Assembly: GCA_944380305.1 (NCBI GenBank)
Contig: CALWHF010000015.1
Coordinates: 1 to 41,062, forward strand
DNA from: an uncultured Christensenellaceae bacterium
GTDB taxonomy: Bacteria > Bacillota > Clostridia > Christensenellales > UBA3700
Direction: 5' to 3'
DNA length: 41,062 nucleotides
Shown here: in pieces, positions 30,614-38,692 of the stretch
Layout of the letters: each line of letters opens with the position of its first letter
How positions within the stretch are numbered: the stretch's first letter is position 1
Program-made: the position numbers and the translations under genes
The notes under the pieces: model-generated
Seen by the model: the letters and a program-made list of their open reading frames with translations, nothing else
Told to the model about the DNA's origin: nothing
Databases searched by the model: none

Positions 30614-32371
30614 TTACTCGAACTGTGCGTTGTATATCTCGTTGTAAAAGCCGCCTTTCGCTATCAGCTCGTCGTGCTTGCCCCTTTCGACAATGTCTCC
30701 GTCTTTTACGACGAGGATCAGATCGGCGTTGCGTATCGTCGAAAGCCTGTGCGCTATCACGAAACAGGTCTTGCCTTTCATCAGTCTGTCCATGGCGTCG
30801 CGGATAAGCAGCTCGGTGCGAGTGTCGACGTTTGACGTCGCCTCGTCGAGAATGAGCAGATGCGCGGGCGAAAGCATTGCGCGCGCTATCGTCATCAGCT
30901 GTTTCTGCCCTTTCGACAGATTGACGCCTCCGTCGGTAACGGGTGTATCGTAACCCGCGGGCAGCGCGTCTATGAAATCGGCTATATTCGCGTCGCGGGC
31001 GGCGCGTCTTATCTCTTCGTCTGTCGCGCCCTCTTTCCCGTATGCGATGTTTTCCCTGATCGTGCCCTCGAAGAGCCATGTATCCTGCAATACCATAGAG
31101 AAAGCGGCGCGCAGGCTTGCCCTCGTGTACTCTTTCGTATCCCTGCCGTCAAGCAGTATCCTGCCTCCCTGCGGGTCGTAAAAACGCATAAGCAGATTGA
31201 CGAGCGTGGTTTTTCCCGCTCCGGTAGGTCCTACGATCGCGACGGTCTGACCCGCCTTTGCCTCAAACGACAGATCCTTTATTATCACCTTTTCGGGGTC
31301 ATAGCCGAAACGGACGTGCTCGAAACTCACGTCTCCTTTCGGGTCGCCGAGCGTATCGGTCGCCGTATCTCCCGCTCCCTCGGGCAGCTCGTCGAGAAGA
31401 CGGAAAACGCGCTCCGCCGCCGCCAATGCGGACTGGATCTCGCTCATTATGTTCGCATACTCGTTGATAGGTCCCGAGAACTTTCTCGCATACAGCAGGA
31501 ACGACGAAATGTCTCCCAGCATTATCATGTTGAAAAGATACATCAGCGAACCCGCCGTGCTTATCAGCACCGTGCCGAAATTGTTGACGAAGTTGACCGA
31601 AGGTCCGATCAGGCTGCCGTAGTAATCCGCCGCGTAATACGCGTCGACCGCGTCTTTGTTTTTCTCCGCAAAACGTCCGATCATCTTCTCTTCGACGCCG
31701 TACGCCTTGATCGTTTTTATGCCCGAGATCATCTCTTCGGAATAGCCGTTGAGCTGCGCGAGCTTGCCCGAACGTTTGCGGAAAAGAGGTCTGACCGCCC
31801 TGCTTCTCTGAACGGTGATGAATACCGAAAGAGGTATGGTTATCGCGAACACGCCGAACAGCGCGGGCGATACGGCGAGCATTCCTATCAGCGCGCCTAT
31901 CACGGTAACGACGCCCGTCGCCGCCTGCAATATATCGTTGGAGAGCGACGAGTTGACCGTGTCTATATCGTACGAAATGCGGTTGATCAGGTCGCCCGCC
32001 TGCATCTTGTCGAGGTATCCGACGGGCAGCGCGATTATCTTGTCGAAGACGTCCTTTCTCATGCTCTTGACTATCTTCTGGCTCAGCCTTATCATCACGA
32101 CTGAAAGGATATAGCTAAGCACGCCCGAAACGACGTAGAATATCGCCATAAGCCCGCAGTAGAAGAACACGGCGTCGAAGTCCACGCCCGACTTCAGATC
32201 TATCGCGTTTATCGCCTTGCCCGTGAGAAACGGACCGAGCAACGCGAACAGGTTACTGCCCAGCATAAGCAAAAACGCAAGCAGCACGCTGAATTTGTAC
32301 TTGACGAAGTATCTTGCGAGCCTCGCAACGACGGCGCGGCGGTTTTTAACAACGGGTTTTTCGTCAGCCAT
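30614..32371 (-). CDS. ABC exporter half-transporter, second subunit (consensus ATPase site)
   Basis: A 585-residue protein with six membrane helices (about 30-300) and a nucleotide-binding domain. Walker A is GPTGAGKTTL, the signature NLSKGQKQ (second Gly replaced by Lys), Walker B LLILDEAT with the catalytic Glu present, and the switch His in IAHRL. It pairs with the upstream half-transporter to form a heterodimeric exporter of the BmrCD/LmrCD/TM287-288 type, which move drugs or lipids outward. Its ATG overlaps the stop of the first subunit by 8 bases. Both are under the MarR gene in the same operon, pointing to drug- or phenolic-compound-responsive export. Substrates cannot be read from sequence. 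Confidence 0.93.
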   Translation of the reverse strand: MADEKPVVKNRRAVVARLARYFVKYKFSVLLAFLLMLGSNLFALLGPFLTGKAINAIDLKSGVDFDAVFFYCGLMAIFYVVSGVLSYILSVVMIRLSQKIVKSMRKDVFDKIIALPVGYLDKMQAGDLINRISYDIDTVNSSLSNDILQAATGVVTVIGALIGMLAVSPALFGVFAITIPLSVFITVQRSRAVRPLFRKRSGKLAQLNGYSEEMISGIKTIKAYGVEEKMIGRFAEKNKDAVDAYYAADYYGSLIGPSVNFVNNFGTVLISTAGSLMYLFNMIMLGDISSFLLYARKFSGPINEYANIMSEIQSALAAAERVFRLLDELPEGAGDTATDTLGDPKGDVSFEHVRFGYDPEKVIIKDLSFEAKAGQTVAIVGPTGAGKTTLVNLLMRFYDPQGGRILLDGRDTKEYTRASLRAAFSMVLQDTWLFEGTIRENIAYGKEGATDEEIRRAARDANIADFIDALPAGYDTPVTDGGVNLSKGQKQLMTIARAMLSPAHLLILDEATSNVDTRTELLIRDAMDRLMKGKTCFVIAHRLSTIRNADLILVVKDGDIVERGKHDELIAKGGFYNEIYNAQFE

Positions 32372-34088
32372 TCGCGCCTCCTCCTTCGTTCTGAGATTCG
32401 TATATGCTGCGGTAGACGGGGCAGGTCTTCATCAGCGTCGCGTCGTCGCCGAGTCCTGCCGCCTCGCCCCTGTCGAGCACGAGTATCTTATCCGCAAAGC
32501 GCACCGAACTTATCCTCTGCGCTATCATGACGATCGTCGTATCGGGATACTGCTCTCTGAGCGTGGCGCGCAGCTGCGCGTCCGTCTTGTAGTCCAGCGC
32601 GCTCGACGAGTCGTCGAGGATGAGTATCTCGGGTCTGCCCGCGAGTGCTCTCGCTATCAGCAACCTCTGTTTCTGCCCTCCGCTGAAGTTCGCGCCGCGC
32701 ACCGTCAGCATACTATCATAACCGCTGTCCAGCGATTCGACGAAAGGCGCGGCTTTTGCGTTTTTCGCCGCCTCTTTCATCGCGTCGTCATCTACGGCGC
32801 GCTCGAATTTAATATTTTCTTCCACGCTTGCCGCCATCAGAAAATCGTTTTGCAACACGACGCCGAATTTCTTGCGAAGTTCCTTTTCGTCGTAGCCCCT
32901 AACGTCCTTTCCGTCAACGAGTATCCTGCCTTTGTCGCAGTCGTAAAACCTAAGCAGCAATGCGACGAGAGTCGTCTTGCCGCTGCCCGTCGCTCCTATC
33001 ACGCCGAGGGTCTCTCCCTTCTTCAGGCTGAAATCCACGTTTTTCAGTGCTGGCGCGCCGTCGTACGAAAATGTCACGTTTTCGAATACTATCCCGCCCT
33101 TTTCCTCTTCTGCGTCAACGGCGAGATCCTCGTCCCTGACAAGCTCGTCGGGCATGTTCAGCACCGCGCATATACGCTTTGCCGACGCGCTCCCCTTGCT
33201 GACGTTGACGAATATCCTGCTGACCGATATGACCGCGTTGAGGATTATCGTGAAGTAAGACGTGAACGCGATTATCTCGCCGACCTTTGCGAGCCCTTCG
33301 CTGACTCTGTACGCGCCGACAAGCACTACGACCGTCATGCCGAGGTTGAGCACCACGTTCATTATCGGGTTGGTCACGCTCATGATGACGCCCGCTTTCG
33401 TCTCTTTGTGAACGACGTCGTCATTTATTTTCGCAAAACTTCTCTCCTCGTACTCGGTCTTGGACAATGCCTTTATCACGCGTATGCCGGTGTAGTCGTC
33501 TCGCACCTTGCGCACCATCGTATCCACGGCGCGCTGAAGGTCGGTATAAAGCGTTATGCCCTTGCTCGAAACGTATATCACTATCACCGTCAGAAACGGG
33601 ACGACCGCGAGAAGTACGAGCGCGAGCACGGGTTCCACGCTGAAAGTCAGCGCGACGCCCCCGACGAGCAGTATCGGTACGCGCACTCCCAGCCTCTGTA
33701 TCATTCCTATCATATTGTGCACGTTGTAGGTGTCGGACGACAGCCTGGATACCAGCGACGGCACGGTCACTTCGTCGGTCTGTCTCGCCGACAGATAAAG
33801 AGTGGACGAGAACAGATCGTTTCGTATCACCTCGGTCGTATCTCTCGCGACGCGCGACGCCATGCGGTTGGCTATCACGTTGCCTCCCCACGCCGCGACG
33901 GCGAACACGAACATCGCCGCGCCCCACAGAGACAGCGAGAGCACGCTGCCCGTCGGTGCGACGTCGTCTATCATATATGCCATTATCATGGGTAAAAAAA
34001 GCTCCGCGACCGTACCGACCGACTTGATCGCCAGCCCGACGCTCATACGCTTTTTGTGTACCGACAGATATTTCCCGAGACTCTTCAT
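32364..34088 (-). CDS. ABC exporter half-transporter, first subunit (degenerate ATPase site)
   Basis: A 574-residue protein with six membrane helices and an ATPase domain: Walker A GATGSGKTTLV, signature NFSGGQKQ, Walker B EILILDDSSSALD, in which the usual catalytic Glu is Asp, and switch segment IAQRISSV with Gln in place of His. Loss of both catalytic residues is the hallmark of the degenerate-site partner in heterodimeric exporters (BmrC, TM287). The neighbouring subunit keeps Glu and His. The start is ATG at 34088, overlapping the marR stop (ATGA); a long in-frame upstream extension is only marR in another frame. Confidence 0.93.
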   Translation of the reverse strand: MKSLGKYLSVHKKRMSVGLAIKSVGTVAELFLPMIMAYMIDDVAPTGSVLSLSLWGAAMFVFAVAAWGGNVIANRMASRVARDTTEVIRNDLFSSTLYLSARQTDEVTVPSLVSRLSSDTYNVHNMIGMIQRLGVRVPILLVGGVALTFSVEPVLALVLLAVVPFLTVIVIYVSSKGITLYTDLQRAVDTMVRKVRDDYTGIRVIKALSKTEYEERSFAKINDDVVHKETKAGVIMSVTNPIMNVVLNLGMTVVVLVGAYRVSEGLAKVGEIIAFTSYFTIILNAVISVSRIFVNVSKGSASAKRICAVLNMPDELVRDEDLAVDAEEEKGGIVFENVTFSYDGAPALKNVDFSLKKGETLGVIGATGSGKTTLVALLLRFYDCDKGRILVDGKDVRGYDEKELRKKFGVVLQNDFLMAASVEENIKFERAVDDDAMKEAAKNAKAAPFVESLDSGYDSMLTVRGANFSGGQKQRLLIARALAGRPEILILDDSSSALDYKTDAQLRATLREQYPDTTIVMIAQRISSVRFADKILVLDRGEAAGLGDDATLMKTCPVYRSIYESQNEGGGANG

Positions 34089-34537
34089 TTCGTCTCCGCT
34101 TCCTTTTTGTATTCCTTTTCTATAAGCCTGCCCGCGTTTTCTGCGAGCTTGCCGATGAGCTTTTCGGCAGCCTTTCTCTCCTCGTCGGTCAGCCCGCCGA
34201 GCACCAAAGCGTCCCATTCTTCGTTGACCCTTTCTATCTCTTTGAGAGCTTCGAATGCCTTGACGGTAGGATATACGAGAAGATTGCGCTTGTCGTTGTC
34301 GTCTGTCTTTCGCGTGACGTACCCCTTTTCCTCGAGCGAGCCGAGCTGACGCGCGACGTTGCTCTTGTGCACGAATATCAGTTTGCTGAGAGCCTCCTGC
34401 GTTATGCCCGGGTGCGCGCAGACGTTGACGATATACGAGTCCTGGTAGCTGCCTATCCCCAAAGCGTCGTATCTCGCGGTGCGGTACAGATTGCCGCATC
34501 TCCATATCTGTCCGATATTTTTTATAAGGTCGGTCAT
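34085..34537 (-). CDS. MarR-family repressor of the ABC exporter operon
   Basis: A 150-residue MarR regulator. The winged helix is seen as GITQEALSKLIFVHKSNVARQLGSLEEKGYVTRKTDDNDKRNLLVYPT: the recognition helix is SNVARQLGSLEEKGYV and the wing DDNDKRNLL. Helices on either side form the dimer interface. Such proteins repress their own operon and let go on binding small aromatic or lipophilic ligands or on oxidation. It is the first gene before two ABC half-transporters with an ATGA overlap. Two palindromes just downstream of the promoter are likely operators. The ATG at 34537 has AGAGG unusually close, so initiation may be weak. Confidence 0.9.
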   Translation of the reverse strand: MTDLIKNIGQIWRCGNLYRTARYDALGIGSYQDSYIVNVCAHPGITQEALSKLIFVHKSNVARQLGSLEEKGYVTRKTDDNDKRNLLVYPTVKAFEALKEIERVNEEWDALVLGGLTDEERKAAEKLIGKLAENAGRLIEKEYKKEAETK

Positions 34538-34579
34538 ATCCTCTTCTTCCTTCGCCGCATCTGCCGCGGCAACGATTTT

Positions 34580-34608
34580 GTTGCAGTCGCAACCGTTGCG
34601 TCCGCAAC
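34580..34608. promoter_or_regulatory. Two adjacent 14-bp palindromes, likely MarR operators
   Basis: GTTGCGTCCGCAAC (34595-34608) and GTTGCAGTCGCAAC (34580-34593) share the arms GTTGC/GCAAC, are one base apart and are centred 15 bases apart. They lie immediately downstream of the -10 element of the marR promoter, ideal for a repressor dimer pair. A further CAAC/GTTG pair overlaps the second. Confidence 0.72.
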
Positions 34609-34611
34609 TAT

Positions 34612-34641
34612 ATTGTATGACGGCTCGCCGCTTTTTGTCAA
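34612..34641 (-). promoter_or_regulatory. Promoter of the marR-ABC operon
   Basis: Minus-strand TTGACA (34636-34641, perfect), 18-base spacer, TACAAT (34612-34617), about 75 bases before the marR ATG. The MarR-type palindromes follow three bases after the -10. Confidence 0.8.
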
Positions 34642-34668
34642 CGGGATAACGGTGTTTTATATCCCCGC

Positions 34669-34682
34669 AGGATAATTATCCT
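34669..34682. promoter_or_regulatory. 14-bp palindrome AGGATAATTATCCT between divergent operons
   Basis: A perfect palindrome in the shared region, 27 bases upstream of the marR -35 and 88 bases upstream of the GH20-operon -35. It differs in sequence from the MarR palindromes, so it is probably bound by another regulator if functional. Confidence 0.4.
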
Positions 34683-34770
34683 CAAAAGGGTGTGCTTTGT
34701 CCGTTATTTTTTGCTTTTTTGTGCAAAATCTTACATTGACGCGCGAAAACGTTCATCATCATACGCCGAT

Positions 34771-34799
34771 TTGACATATCGCGCGCGTTGTTTTATAAT
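34771..34799 (+). promoter_or_regulatory. Consensus promoter of the GH20-nagA operon
   Basis: Perfect TTGACA (34771-34776), 17-base spacer, perfect TATAAT (34794-34799). The transcript would have a leader of about 65 bases before the ATG at 34871. A full consensus promoter suggests that control is by repression. Confidence 0.88.
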
Positions 34800-34870
34800 A
34801 TCTTTATACTTGTGTGTTATTTGAGACCCGAAAACTATTTTATGCAGCGCGTCAGGCGCAAAGGAGTATT

Positions 34871-36445
34871 ATGCTCAATATAATTCCGCAGGTAAAATCC
34901 TGCACTCTTTACGGCGGCGACGTCGCCATGGAGAGACAACCCCAGATCGTCTGTTGCGAGGAGGCGGAGTTCTGCGACCCTATGGCGAGAAAGCTCTTTC
35001 AGAACATCTGCCCTTCCATCAAACCCGACATCGAAAACGCAAAAGTCATCATTTCTTTTACAAAAGACGAAACCCTGCCAGAAGAGGGCTACCGCATCGA
35101 CGCGAACGGAGACGCGATCAAGATAGAAGCGAGCGGCGCGAAAGGCTGGATATACGCTCTTATCACCCTGAGACAGATCATGAAAGCGGACGACGAGGGA
35201 AAACCCTTTCTTCTCGAATGTCCCTGCTGTCACATCGAAGACTCGCCGCGCTACCCTTACCGCGGTTTCATGCTCGACGAGGCCCGCAACTTCCTCGGCG
35301 AAGACGCCGTGAAACGCGTGCTCAATCTCATGAGTTTCTACAAGCTCAACGTCTTTCACTGGCATCTGTCGGACGACCAGGGCTACCGTATCGAAAGCAA
35401 GAGGTTCCCCGATCTCAACAGGATCGCGTCCCGCCGCAACGACACCCAGGTGGGAGGTTTTTCTTCAAATAAGTTCGCAGGCTGCAAACACGAAGGCTAT
35501 TATTCTCAAAGCCAGATCAAGAAGATCATCGCTTACGCCAAAGAGCGCAACATAGACATTCAGCCCGAGATAGATCTCCCGGGACACATCAGCGCGCTGA
35601 CCGCGGCTTTCTCTGATATTTCCTGCTCGGGCGAAAGTCACAGCGTTCCGACTACATTCGGCAACTTCGCGGGAGCGTTCTGCCCGGGTACGGAAAAGGC
35701 GTGGGAGATCGTATTCGCCCTGCTCGACGAGGTCTGCGACCTGTTCGACAGCAAATTCGTACATATCGGCGGCGACGTCTTCGACTTCTCCGACTGGAAG
35801 ACCTGCCCCGCTTGCAAAAAAGTGATAGAGCAAAACGGTCTCGGCGACGAACACGGTCTGTTCGCATATACCCTCAACAAAATAATCGACCACCTCGACA
35901 AGAGGGGTAAGACCGCCGTAGTCAGAACGAGCGAATACATCGACGGGATCGACAAGCGCGCGGTGCTGCATCTGTTCAAGCACCTGCCTGCGGAGACGCT
36001 CGACAACTTTGCGAAAGAAGGCAGAAAATTCATCGTTTCGCCCCACCAGCTGTGCTCTTTCGACGTCCCGTACGTCATGACCCCGATCAAATCTCTTTAC
36101 GCGATGGAGCCGACGCATTTCCTCGGCAAGAACGCGGAAAACGCGACCGTACTCGGCGTGGAGGGTCTGCTGTGGGGAGAATGGATATACGATCTGCAAA
36201 AGGTGGAATTCAACTCCCTGCCCCGCAACTGCGCTCTGGCGGAAATCGGCTGGTCTCCCGCTGAAAGCAAAAACTTTTCCTCTTTCTCGAAGCACTGGAA
36301 AGCCAACCGCAGGATCCTCGACGGCGTCGACGTAAACTGGGCGAGCGACCGCCTCGCAAAAGGCAATCTGCTATTCAGAAGCCGCGATATATTCATCTGG
36401 AAAACCGCCGATCAGTACGGCGAAGTCAGGAGAAATAAAAAATGA
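34871..36445 (+). CDS. GH20 beta-N-acetylhexosaminidase-family protein lacking the catalytic Glu
   Basis: A 524-residue cytoplasmic protein (no signal peptide). It has an N-terminal GH20b-like domain (1-125) and a GH20 barrel: YRGFMLDEARNFL, KLNVFHWHLSDDQGYRIESKRFP and NIDIQPEIDLPGHISAL. The active-site strand then reads FVHIGGDVFDFSDWKTCPAC. GH20 enzymes normally have HIGGDE here, the Asp orienting the substrate acetamide and the Glu as acid/base. Here residue 303 is Val (GTC), two base changes from any Glu codon, so a single read error is unlikely. It may be inactive, a binding protein, or use another residue. Start: ATG at 34871 with AAAGGAG. It is coupled to nagA by ATGA overlap, so amino-sugar turnover is still its likely theme. 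Confidence 0.88.
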   Translation: MLNIIPQVKSCTLYGGDVAMERQPQIVCCEEAEFCDPMARKLFQNICPSIKPDIENAKVIISFTKDETLPEEGYRIDANGDAIKIEASGAKGWIYALITLRQIMKADDEGKPFLLECPCCHIEDSPRYPYRGFMLDEARNFLGEDAVKRVLNLMSFYKLNVFHWHLSDDQGYRIESKRFPDLNRIASRRNDTQVGGFSSNKFAGCKHEGYYSQSQIKKIIAYAKERNIDIQPEIDLPGHISALTAAFSDISCSGESHSVPTTFGNFAGAFCPGTEKAWEIVFALLDEVCDLFDSKFVHIGGDVFDFSDWKTCPACKKVIEQNGLGDEHGLFAYTLNKIIDHLDKRGKTAVVRTSEYIDGIDKRAVLHLFKHLPAETLDNFAKEGRKFIVSPHQLCSFDVPYVMTPIKSLYAMEPTHFLGKNAENATVLGVEGLLWGEWIYDLQKVEFNSLPRNCALAEIGWSPAESKNFSSFSKHWKANRRILDGVDVNWASDRLAKGNLLFRSRDIFIWKTADQYGEVRRNKK

Positions 36446-37590
36446 TAACTCTGGTCAACGTACGTCCCCTTTCGGGAGGCAAATTTCTCGCAAACTGCAA
36501 TGTCACGCTGTCCGACGACGGCAAGATCGTCGCGATAGGAAACCAGGTCGAAGGCAAGACCGTCGTTTTCGACGGCGAGCCGTGCGCGGCAGGTTACATC
36601 GACGTGCATACCCACGGCGGCTACGGCAAGGACTGCATGGAGCCGACCTACGATTGTATAGACACCATCGCGCGCTACCAGCTCGAGACGGGCATTACCT
36701 CTTTCTGCCCGACAACGATGACCGCAAGCCCCGCGGACATAAACGCGGCGGTAGACAATATCAGAAAGTACGAAAGTCGCTACGCGCGCATTCTCGGCGT
36801 ACACCTCGAAGGTCCGTATCTGTCTCAGAAAGCGGCGGGAGCTCATCCCCCTCACCTTCTGATCTCGCCTCTCGACGACGACTCTTTCGTAAAAGACAAT
36901 CTCGACGTCGTAAAACGCGTTACGATCGCGCCGAACGTGCGCGGCAGCGCGGAATTCACAGCAAAATACAGCAAAAAAGGCGTGCAGATCTCGATCGGAC
37001 ACGACAACGCCATCGACGACGAAATTTACGCGTGCATAGACGCGGGCGCGACAAGCGTCACTCATATGTACAACTGCACTTCGCGTCCATCGCGCCGCGA
37101 CAACCCCAAAAAGCACCTGGGACTTACCGAAGTCGGACTGATAGACGACCGCCTGACAACCGAGATAATCGCGGACGACAGACACGTCGCGAATACGCTG
37201 TTCAAAATGATCTTCAAACTCAAGGGATACCGCAGGATATGCCTGGTATCCGACTCTCTCAGCGTAGCGGGCATGCCCGCGGGCGACTACTATATAGGCG
37301 CGGGCGACAGCAAACAGTCTATACGCGTGGAAGACGGCGTTGCGGTGCTGCCCTCCGAAAACACATACGCGGGTTCGGTCACTCCCGTTTCGAAGATGGT
37401 GCCCAACCTCATAGGCTGCGGCATAGCCCCCGCACACGCGATATATATGGCGACGGCAGTCCCCGCAAAACTGATAAAAGCGCGCGGCTTCGGCGACATA
37501 AAGATCGGCAATTTCGCCGACGTGAACGTGCTCGACAAAGACTACCGCGTCAAAGCGACTTTCCTCGCGGGCAGACAAGTCAACGTATAG
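36442..37590 (+). CDS. nagA: N-acetylglucosamine-6-phosphate deacetylase
   Basis: A 382-residue amidohydrolase that converts GlcNAc-6-phosphate to glucosamine-6-phosphate and acetate. Seen: IDVHTHGGYGKDCM (His56, His58), LGVHLEGPYLS (Glu123, metal ligand), ISIGHDNA (His187), VTHMYNCTS (His208) and LVSDSLSVAG with the catalytic Asp. Length matches NagA. Start: ATG at 36442 inside the GH20 stop, with AGGAG about 9 bases upstream. Its product would be used by a deaminase; the SIS protein at 6684 is a candidate. Sugar kinase or PTS partners lie outside the window. Confidence 0.92.
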   Translation: MITLVNVRPLSGGKFLANCNVTLSDDGKIVAIGNQVEGKTVVFDGEPCAAGYIDVHTHGGYGKDCMEPTYDCIDTIARYQLETGITSFCPTTMTASPADINAAVDNIRKYESRYARILGVHLEGPYLSQKAAGAHPPHLLISPLDDDSFVKDNLDVVKRVTIAPNVRGSAEFTAKYSKKGVQISIGHDNAIDDEIYACIDAGATSVTHMYNCTSRPSRRDNPKKHLGLTEVGLIDDRLTTEIIADDRHVANTLFKMIFKLKGYRRICLVSDSLSVAGMPAGDYYIGAGDSKQSIRVEDGVAVLPSENTYAGSVTPVSKMVPNLIGCGIAPAHAIYMATAVPAKLIKARGFGDIKIGNFADVNVLDKDYRVKATFLAGRQVNV

Positions 37591-37722
37591 ACCCGCGGCA
37601 GAAAATCCGTCCGCAGATCCGCGGAGCAGCTCAGTCAGGCAGGCGATGATACGGGCGAAACGAATTGTTTTTCGCCGATCGCCGCTTCGACGTGACTTTA
37701 CCGTTTCGGCAAGGAGATAAAA
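37591..37722 (+). other. Intergenic spacer in the amino-sugar operon
   Basis: 132 bases without a gene between nagA and the esterase. An imperfect hairpin GGCGAAA/TTTCGCC (37654-37676) lacks a T-run, so it is more likely an RNA-processing or attenuation structure than a terminator. No clear promoter. Confidence 0.35.
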
Positions 37723-38688
37723 ATGAACATCGCAAAAATTGCTTTCGACTTCGACGACGCTTTCAAAGACGTGCTGACCAACAACGTCCGCACGATAAAC
37801 AAAACGGAATCCGAAAAAGACATCGTCTACGACGAGTCCGATCCCGAGACCTGCAAGCTCGACGTCTTCTACCCGACCCGCAACGGCAAAAAACTGCCCG
37901 TGCTCTTCAACGTGCACGGCGGCGGCTGGATAACGGGAGACAAATACTGGAGACGCGGTCTCAACAAGGTTTTCGCCGATATGGGACTCTTCGTCGTATG
38001 CCCGAATTACGGGCTCAGCCCCAAATTCAGATACCCCGCCTGCGTCACTCACCTCTACAAAGCTCTCGAATGGGTACGCGAAAATGCGGAAATATACGAC
38101 CTCGACCTTGACAACCTGTTCATTACGGGCGACAGCGCGGGCGGTCAGCTCGCCTGCCTGATGCTTGCGGCGCAGAACAACCCCGCGTTGCAGCAACGTC
38201 TGAATCTCGACAAAGAGCCTCTGCCTTTCAAAGGCGGTCTGCTCGTCTGCGGAGCGTACGACCCCGAGGGTATGGCTAAAAATCCGCTGTCCAACAAGAT
38301 GTGGGTCGAGATGACGGGATGCGGAAGAAAGCACCTCAGGGAATTTGCCGACTTCGATCTTCTGCGCCCTTCGGATTTCATAACCGAAAACTTCCCCAAA
38401 AACATATTCATAACCTACGCGCGTTTCGACGCGTTCGTCGGCGGCAACGAAAAACTCGTGCTCGACAAACTCGACAAACTCAAGATACCTCACCTAGTAT
38501 ATCGCGCAAAAGGCGCGGGCGAACATTGTTTCCACCTGTGGCACTACCGCCGCCCGATCAGCCGTCTTTTCTTCGAATACGCGCGCCAGTACATACAACA
38601 GGAGCTCGAAGGCAAAGAGGAGATAACCCTCGTGAAGATTCCCGACAAAGAGATCAGAAAAGCACGCAAACAAGCAAAGTATAAATAA
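37723..38688 (+). CDS. Alpha/beta-hydrolase esterase, HSL-like
   Basis: A 321-residue cytoplasmic esterase of the hormone-sensitive-lipase-like group. The oxyanion motif is FNVHGGGWITG (residues 65-69 HGGGW), the nucleophile elbow ITGDSAGGQL (Ser138), and the likely acid and His are in ARFDAFVGG and GEHCFHLWH. The C-terminal 30 residues are charged and Lys-rich. Such enzymes remove short acyl groups, for example acetyl esters from sugars; with GH20 and nagA upstream, an O-acetyl sugar esterase is a reasonable inference. Start: ATG at 37723 with AAGGAG. The next gene begins 4 bases after its stop. Confidence 0.88.
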   Translation: MNIAKIAFDFDDAFKDVLTNNVRTINKTESEKDIVYDESDPETCKLDVFYPTRNGKKLPVLFNVHGGGWITGDKYWRRGLNKVFADMGLFVVCPNYGLSPKFRYPACVTHLYKALEWVRENAEIYDLDLDNLFITGDSAGGQLACLMLAAQNNPALQQRLNLDKEPLPFKGGLLVCGAYDPEGMAKNPLSNKMWVEMTGCGRKHLREFADFDLLRPSDFITENFPKNIFITYARFDAFVGGNEKLVLDKLDKLKIPHLVYRAKGAGEHCFHLWHYRRPISRLFFEYARQYIQQELEGKEEITLVKIPDKEIRKARKQAKYK

Positions 38689-38692
38689 AAAG

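Noticed and set aside
36412..38493. 693-codon minus-strand frame opposite nagA and the esterase
   Set aside because: Spans two well-supported plus-strand genes and their spacer; no motif or ribosome binding site.
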